Positions 60,486 through 64,000 of a stretch of 64,000 nucleotides of DNA are shown here, one piece after another. The stretch comes from Alphaproteobacteria bacterium. GTDB lineage: Bacteria > Pseudomonadota > Alphaproteobacteria > Micropepsales > Micropepsaceae. Position 1 is the first letter of the stretch. Each line of letters starts with the position of its first letter. Position numbers and translations under genes: made by a program. Below the pieces are notes generated by a model. It saw nothing but the letters and a program-made list of their open reading frames with translations. It did not search any database and was not told the origin of the DNA. The DNA lies in assembly GCA_947473475.1 (NCBI GenBank), contig CANJBZ010000016.1, forward strand, positions 20,809-84,808. The letters run 5' to 3'.

Positions 60486-61472
60486 ATGACTTACACGGCC
60501 CACCAGCTTCGCAACTTCATCGCCAAGAAAATGACGATGTCGCACATCTACCAGCCGGTGATGATCAGAACGCTCATCAGTAAAGGTGGTGAGGCTACGA
60601 CTCGTGAGATCGCGGCTGCGTTTCTTGGAAAAGACGAAAGCCAGCTTGAATATTACGAAGCGATCACCAAGCGGATGCCGGGAAAAGTATTGGCCTCGCA
60701 TGGCCTGGTCGAAAGAACGTCTGACGGATACCGCCTTCTAACTGACATAAGCGCCCTAACGAAAGACCAAAAAGAGGAATTGCTCCAGCTATGTGACCAA
60801 CGCGAGGCAGCTTATCTGGAGCGCCGGGGTGGTACTGCCTATGACCATCGCAGAGCTTCACTGGGGTATATTTCTGGTAGCCTTAGATACGAAGTTTTGT
60901 CGCGATCAGGCTCCCGCTGCGAACTTTGCGGTATCTCGAACCAAGAACGGGCAATAGAAATTGACCACATCCAGCCTCGAAGTCTGGGTGGAACGGACGC
61001 CCCCGAAAACCTTCAGGCCCTTTGCTACAAGTGTAATGCCAATAAAGGTGCAAGGGACAACACTGATTTAAGAGCGGTTCGTGAAGGTCACGATCACAAA
61101 CAGAATGGCTGCCTATTCTGCGAACCCAGTGGGCGGGTCATTTCTGAAAACTCTTTGGCATATGCCATCCGCGATGCCTATCCGGTAACCCCATTCCATT
61201 CCTTAGTCGTACCCAAGAGACACGCAGCTACATTCTTCGATCTGTACGAACCGGAACGTCGAGCCATGAATATGCTCCTAGATGGGGTCCGTAATGCGAT
61301 CATGTCAGAAGACAAAAGCGTTGCGGGTTTCAACGTCGGCATGAACGCTGGCGAAGCCGCAGGGCAGACAGTTTCCCACGCCCATACACATCTGATACCC
61401 CGCCGGAAGGGTAATGTTGAAAAGCCAAGAGGCGGCGTGAGGGGCGTTATTCCAGGTGCCGCGAATTACTGA
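60486..61472 (+). CDS. HNH endonuclease-HIT domain fusion protein
   Basis: 328 aa; AAGGGG precedes ATG. Residues 20-90 look like a winged helix (TLISKGGEATTREIAAAFLG, LASHGLVERTSDGYRLLTD). Residues 140-190 are a canonical zinc-knuckle HNH nuclease: RCELCG (C145, C148), EIDHIQPRSLGG (H161) and NLQALCYKCNANKG (C180, C183). Residues 209-310 are a complete HIT domain: CLFCEPSGRVISEN, HSLVVPKRHA and the active site SHAHTHLIP (H298, H300, H302). A DNA nuclease joined to a nucleotide hydrolase/transferase suggests DNA damage processing or defence. I know of no assigned function. Confidence 0.88.
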   Translation: MTYTAHQLRNFIAKKMTMSHIYQPVMIRTLISKGGEATTREIAAAFLGKDESQLEYYEAITKRMPGKVLASHGLVERTSDGYRLLTDISALTKDQKEELLQLCDQREAAYLERRGGTAYDHRRASLGYISGSLRYEVLSRSGSRCELCGISNQERAIEIDHIQPRSLGGTDAPENLQALCYKCNANKGARDNTDLRAVREGHDHKQNGCLFCEPSGRVISENSLAYAIRDAYPVTPFHSLVVPKRHAATFFDLYEPERRAMNMLLDGVRNAIMSEDKSVAGFNVGMNAGEAAGQTVSHAHTHLIPRRKGNVEKPRGGVRGVIPGAANY

Positions 61473-61609
61473 GCGCCCGCCGCAGCCATTCCCAGACTCG
61501 CCCAGCGCCATCCGCCGCCACCTATGGGCCAGCCTAGGTGCGCGGTAGCGGGAAGAATGACGAGCGAACATCTTCCTCCGGCTTACTGAGGAATCTGATG
61601 CGTCGGGAT

Positions 61610-62611
61610 TTAGTCCCGCGTTTTCCAGTCAGGGTTCGCTTCGCGCCAAGCCAAGCCGTTCCCAAGGCGACGTACAGCCATGCGCGCGTAGGCGATATGA
61701 TCTAGAACCGAGTGCTCGGTGGAGACGAGACGCAGCACTTTCTCCTGCGGCGTCGGCGCCGCTTCGGCTTCATGCAGCGCGCCCTGCAAGTCCCGGTCGG
61801 GATGCGTCCCCTGCGGCGTCGCCTCGCCCCGCCGCGAGGCAAGGCGCCCCCACAACGCCCCCGTGGGGAAGGAAGTGTCTGCGATTTCGAGCCACTTCTG
61901 CGACGCTGTTATGTTGCCGAGGAGCCCATCCGCTCCGCGGGCGCGTCGCTCTGCGATTCGCGCAAAGTAGCCGTCACGCTCATCGCCCCAGAAAGCATCG
62001 GGGTCGTGCGCCTCGGCTTCTGTTCTGGCGCCGGCCCAGTTTCCTACTGCGAGCCAGTATCGATAGAGCTCGTGGTGCACTTCATTTGCCTGGTTGCGAT
62101 CGCCGATACGGTCCGCAGCTGCGATAGCCGCTTTCACGTCACCCGCCGCAGCGCGTGCTATGGCGAACTCAAACCATACGGACCGGCGCCGCCACGCGGA
62201 CGCGCTTTCGGGGAGCTTACTCAAAGCCCCCTCGATGTCGCCGAGGCGTGCCTGCATTAGTACAATCTCTTCGAGGTTTGCCCCGCGCTCCTCGCCGTCC
62301 TCGATGGAAGCCGCGATTTCGAGTGCATGCGCTATCACTCCGCGCCAGCGCGCCTCCTCTAACGTGTATAGCGCCGCCAACTGCTCGCGCAATCCGGCCG
62401 GCGGCTGAGACGCGGCGGCGAGATAGGCCTCAAAGTACGCGATCGCGCTCAAGAAATGGTCCGCCTGCGCGTGTGCACGGCCGAGATTGACGAGCACAGC
62501 CGGATCGTCGCGCGCCGTCTCCACGCCACGTTCGAAACCCGGCTGCGCCACGGAAGGCGACGCCACAACGGTGAGCAAAAGGCCGAAAAGGACAAGACCC
62601 AGCCTGTGCAT
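61610..62611 (-). CDS. exported TPR-like repeat protein
   Basis: 333-aa protein with signal MHRLGLVLFGLLLTVVASPSVAQ (ATG 62611; GTG 62620 possible). Helical repeats of TPR type: PAVLVNLGRAHAQADHFLSA, IAYFEAYLAA, LMQARLGDIEGALSKLP, FAIARAAAGDVKAAIAAADR. Periplasmic scaffold role is inferred; no partner is clear. Confidence 0.75.
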   Translation of the reverse strand: MHRLGLVLFGLLLTVVASPSVAQPGFERGVETARDDPAVLVNLGRAHAQADHFLSAIAYFEAYLAAASQPPAGLREQLAALYTLEEARWRGVIAHALEIAASIEDGEERGANLEEIVLMQARLGDIEGALSKLPESASAWRRRSVWFEFAIARAAAGDVKAAIAAADRIGDRNQANEVHHELYRYWLAVGNWAGARTEAEAHDPDAFWGDERDGYFARIAERRARGADGLLGNITASQKWLEIADTSFPTGALWGRLASRRGEATPQGTHPDRDLQGALHEAEAAPTPQEKVLRLVSTEHSVLDHIAYARMAVRRLGNGLAWREANPDWKTRD

Positions 62612-62620
62612 CTTATGCAC

Positions 62621-62933
62621 GGACCCCCATTCCCTAGTTCACTGCCAGGATCGCACCGGATCAGGTCTGACGGCAACACCGCCGACTACGTCTCCATCCC
62701 CAGCCCCGCGCCATCTGCCCGCCCGGCTAGGCAGGACTCAGCCGGGGCGAATGGCAGCCAGCGGAGTCCGCAGAGTCTGTGGCGGGCTACCGGAGGCGCT
62801 AGGCCTTACCTACGATCTTGAATCACAACGTCAGGGCGCGTTTCGAGATTGGGGCGCTTTAATTCTGGGTCGCTAGCGGACAGGCAGCAGAAAATGACAA
62901 CCGAAGGCGTCTAGAAAACTCGGGGCTATTCAT
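62621..62933. other. 313-bp region without a recognised gene
   Basis: GC-rich; frames open here are antisense continuations of the TPR gene. GGCTAGGCAGG and CTAGGCCTTACC segments are not repeated elsewhere in the window. It should contain the promoter of the TPR gene. Confidence 0.5.
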
Positions 62934-63182
62934 TCACGCCATCCACCGCACGACACCGACTATGTCGATGATCGCAAAAACACCTTGCAGCACGAGCAAC
63001 GCAGAATCTCGCTGCGCTGCTGCTGCCGCTGTCCAAAGTACCGATGAAATCAGAAATAGCACAAACCCGTAACCGACAAAGCCGACGTTGAGCGCGATGA
63101 GACCGGCGCCAGCGATCCCAGCGATGGTGCCAATCCATTTGGTGGCGCGTAGAGGGAGAGGCTCAAAAGGTTTGTGCATCAT
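62934..63182 (-). CDS. small integral membrane protein
   Basis: 82 aa from ATG 63182 (AAAAGG upstream): a short cytosolic start MMHKPFEPLPLRATKW, then three TM helices (IGTIAGIAGAGLIALNVGFV, YGFVLFLISSVLWTAAA, LLVLQGVFAIIDIVGVVRW). Similar in plan to small PnuC-like or YgjV-like membrane proteins. Function unknown. Confidence 0.72.
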   Translation of the reverse strand: MMHKPFEPLPLRATKWIGTIAGIAGAGLIALNVGFVGYGFVLFLISSVLWTAAAAAQRDSALLVLQGVFAIIDIVGVVRWMA

Positions 63183-63478
63183 ATACGCCTTTTCTGTGGG
63201 CCACCGGGCGTCATGAATCGCGCCGGGCGTGTTTTCTAAGGGAACTATCACCCACCACGCCAGACCGTACCCACCGGGTACCCCCCAGATTCCGTTGATG
63301 GTACCTAGCCCAGCCCTTACTTATTAATTTGCTCGGCCAATCCGGTGTGCTGGGGATGGGGTGTGTGGCTGGGAACTTCACGGTGGAGCTAATAGGAAAA
63401 CGCCCGCCAGCGGGGTCGCTAGAGTCCCTGTCGACCTAAGCGCGCCAACCTCTTAGATTCGTACTTGCCAGCGCATAC
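63183..63478. other. regulatory gap before the SOS operon
   Basis: About 300 bp with no gene. It holds GGTACC-containing inverted segments (63276-63310) and, on the minus strand, a weak CCCGC-TG-GCGGG stem followed by TTTT (63396-63413). Confidence 0.45.
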
Positions 63479-63493
63479 GTTCTCTATATGTTC
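63479..63493 (+). promoter_or_regulatory. LexA-binding SOS box
   Basis: GTTC-TCTATAT-GTTC, an exact match to the alphaproteobacterial LexA direct-repeat consensus GTTC-N7-GTTC. It ends 13 nt before the umuD-like ATG, so start codons further upstream would place the operator inside the gene and are rejected. Confidence 0.88.
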
Positions 63494-63506
63494 CCATCCC
63501 TTTCGT

Positions 63507-63896
63507 ATGGGGTCAAGGGTGTCTGGAGGCGAATATAACGGCGGGAATACAACGGGCTTCGCGTCACCAGCAGGCGATAGCCTCGAAGGCACGATAGACC
63601 TTTCGGCGGTTCTCGATCTGCGTAATCCGAGCCGCTACCCCGTCAGGGTTCGCGGTGACGCCCTGAACCAGCGCGGCATCAGGCATGGCGACATCCTGAT
63701 CGCTGACGCTGCTGCGCCCCCTATGGCCGGTCGTGTTGTTGTGGCGATGGTCCATGGCGACGTTGTTGTCTGTGAACTCGCCTACAAAGACGCCCAATGG
63801 TGGCTACAGCCATCACGCAGTACTCCGGCTGTCTGTGTGGGTGATGACGTCGAAGTCTGGGCGACCGTGTCTGGCCTTGTACGCACGGACGTCTAA
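63507..63896 (+). CDS. UmuD-like (UmuD'-like) protein with both catalytic residues lost
   Basis: 129 aa from ATG 63507 (GTG 63519 possible). S24/LexA-fold domain: GFASPAGDSLEGTIDLSAVL matches the N-terminus of processed UmuD', preceded by only about 16 residues. The nucleophile region reads VRGDALNQRGIRHGDILIAD, with Ala in place of Ser in GDS. The general-base Lys position reads VVVCELAY instead of TVKKL. Self-cleavage therefore appears impossible. SOS box upstream; umuC follows after 2 nt. Probably a ready-made UmuD' partner for polymerase V. Confidence 0.85.
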   Translation: MGSRVSGGEYNGGNTTGFASPAGDSLEGTIDLSAVLDLRNPSRYPVRVRGDALNQRGIRHGDILIADAAAPPMAGRVVVAMVHGDVVVCELAYKDAQWWLQPSRSTPAVCVGDDVEVWATVSGLVRTDV

Positions 63897-63898
63897 CC

Positions 63899-64000
63899 AT
63901 GAAGCCCGTCTACGGTCTGATAGATGCCAATTCCTTCTATTGCTCATGCGAGCGGGTGTTCCAGCCACGCCTGCGGCGGCTGCCCGTAGTAGTCCTGAGC
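63899..64000 (+). CDS. umuC: DNA polymerase V subunit UmuC, 5' part only
   Basis: First 34 codons, cut by the window end: MKPVYGLIDANSFYCSCERV then FQPRLRRLPVVVLS. The DANSFYCSCE block is the Y-family polymerase catalytic start (metal Asp in IDAN; Y/F steric gate region). Directly follows umuD in an SOS-controlled operon. Confidence 0.9.
   Translation, partial: MKPVYGLIDANSFYCSCERVFQPRLRRLPVVVLS

Larger units (their letters stand above)
56660..61472 (+). mobile_element. decayed integrative/satellite-like element with replication module
   Basis: Truncated P4-type integrase, unknown protein, AlpA-like regulator, primase-polymerase, RepA-like helicase, iteron-like repeats and HNH-HIT protein, all on the plus strand with short overlaps. 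The content matches the control and replication half of phage satellites or integrative plasmids. No structural or conjugation genes. Left edge is the chimeric junction at about 56.66-56.69 kb; right edge is unclear. Confidence 0.65.

Noticed and set aside
63465-63506. TTG start at 63465 for the umuD-like gene
   Set aside because: It would place the SOS box inside the coding sequence.

Overview
This 64-kb window looks like chromosome of a GC-rich alphaproteobacterium. The clearest pointers are a GTTC-N7-GTTC SOS box in front of a umuDC-type pair, a ligABCIJK protocatechuate 4,5-cleavage operon, and abundant small palindromic intergenic repeats of the kind seen in Rhizobiales-like genomes. Genus cannot be read from the sequence. 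No rRNA, tRNA or CRISPR array was recognised.

Layout. 0.1-4.7 kb: RND efflux pump (adaptor plus permease) closed by a strong bidirectional terminator. 4.8-11.0 kb (minus): an iron operon of imelysin, multicopper oxidase, di-heme thiol oxidoreductase-like protein, second imelysin and DUF1513 protein, with a Fur-like palindrome upstream. 11.2-20.2 kb: zeta-class GST (maleylacetoacetate/maleylpyruvate isomerase type), Lrp regulator, trxB, a SoxC-like molybdopterin sulfite dehydrogenase with two c-type cytochromes, a zinc alcohol dehydrogenase, an M20 dipeptidase and an aldo/keto reductase. 20.3-29.4 kb: ligK, a DUF1932 dehydrogenase, ligJ, a dicarboxylate symporter, ligI, ligA, ligB and ligC on the minus strand, then two divergent alpha/beta hydrolases, one of which lacks the nucleophilic serine. 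29.4-43.8 kb: an aromatic/organic acid catabolic region with ArsR/AHSA1 genes, tandem gentisate dioxygenase-like bicupins, two fumarylacetoacetate-hydrolase-fold enzymes, a class II aldolase with a histone-like tail, a 4,5-dihydroxyphthalate decarboxylase-like protein, more cupins, an ornithine-cyclodeaminase-family enzyme and an SMP-30 lactonase. 43.9-56.1 kb: mixed secreted proteins, a MazEF-type toxin-antitoxin pair, HupE, a truncated rmlB and an M20 peptidase.

56.2-64 kb is accessory DNA. A cyclic-nucleotide-binding remnant abuts a 5'-truncated P4-type integrase. This is followed by an unknown protein, an AlpA-like regulator, a primase-polymerase, a RepA-like helicase, an iteron-like repeat field and an HNH-HIT fusion protein. 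The set looks like a decayed satellite or integrative element with its own replication module. The window ends in an SOS-controlled umuD-like gene that has lost both catalytic residues, followed by the start of umuC.

Together the catabolic genes describe funnelling of lignin- or phthalate-type aromatics into protocatechuate or gentisate and on to central metabolism. At least seven families of intergenic palindromic repeats are scattered between genes. Several sit directly in front of start codons and supply the ribosome-binding sequence. Two copies of one family show compensatory changes in both stems. The best candidates for something undescribed are the HNH-HIT protein beside the iteron/helicase module, and the catalytically dead UmuD-like protein.
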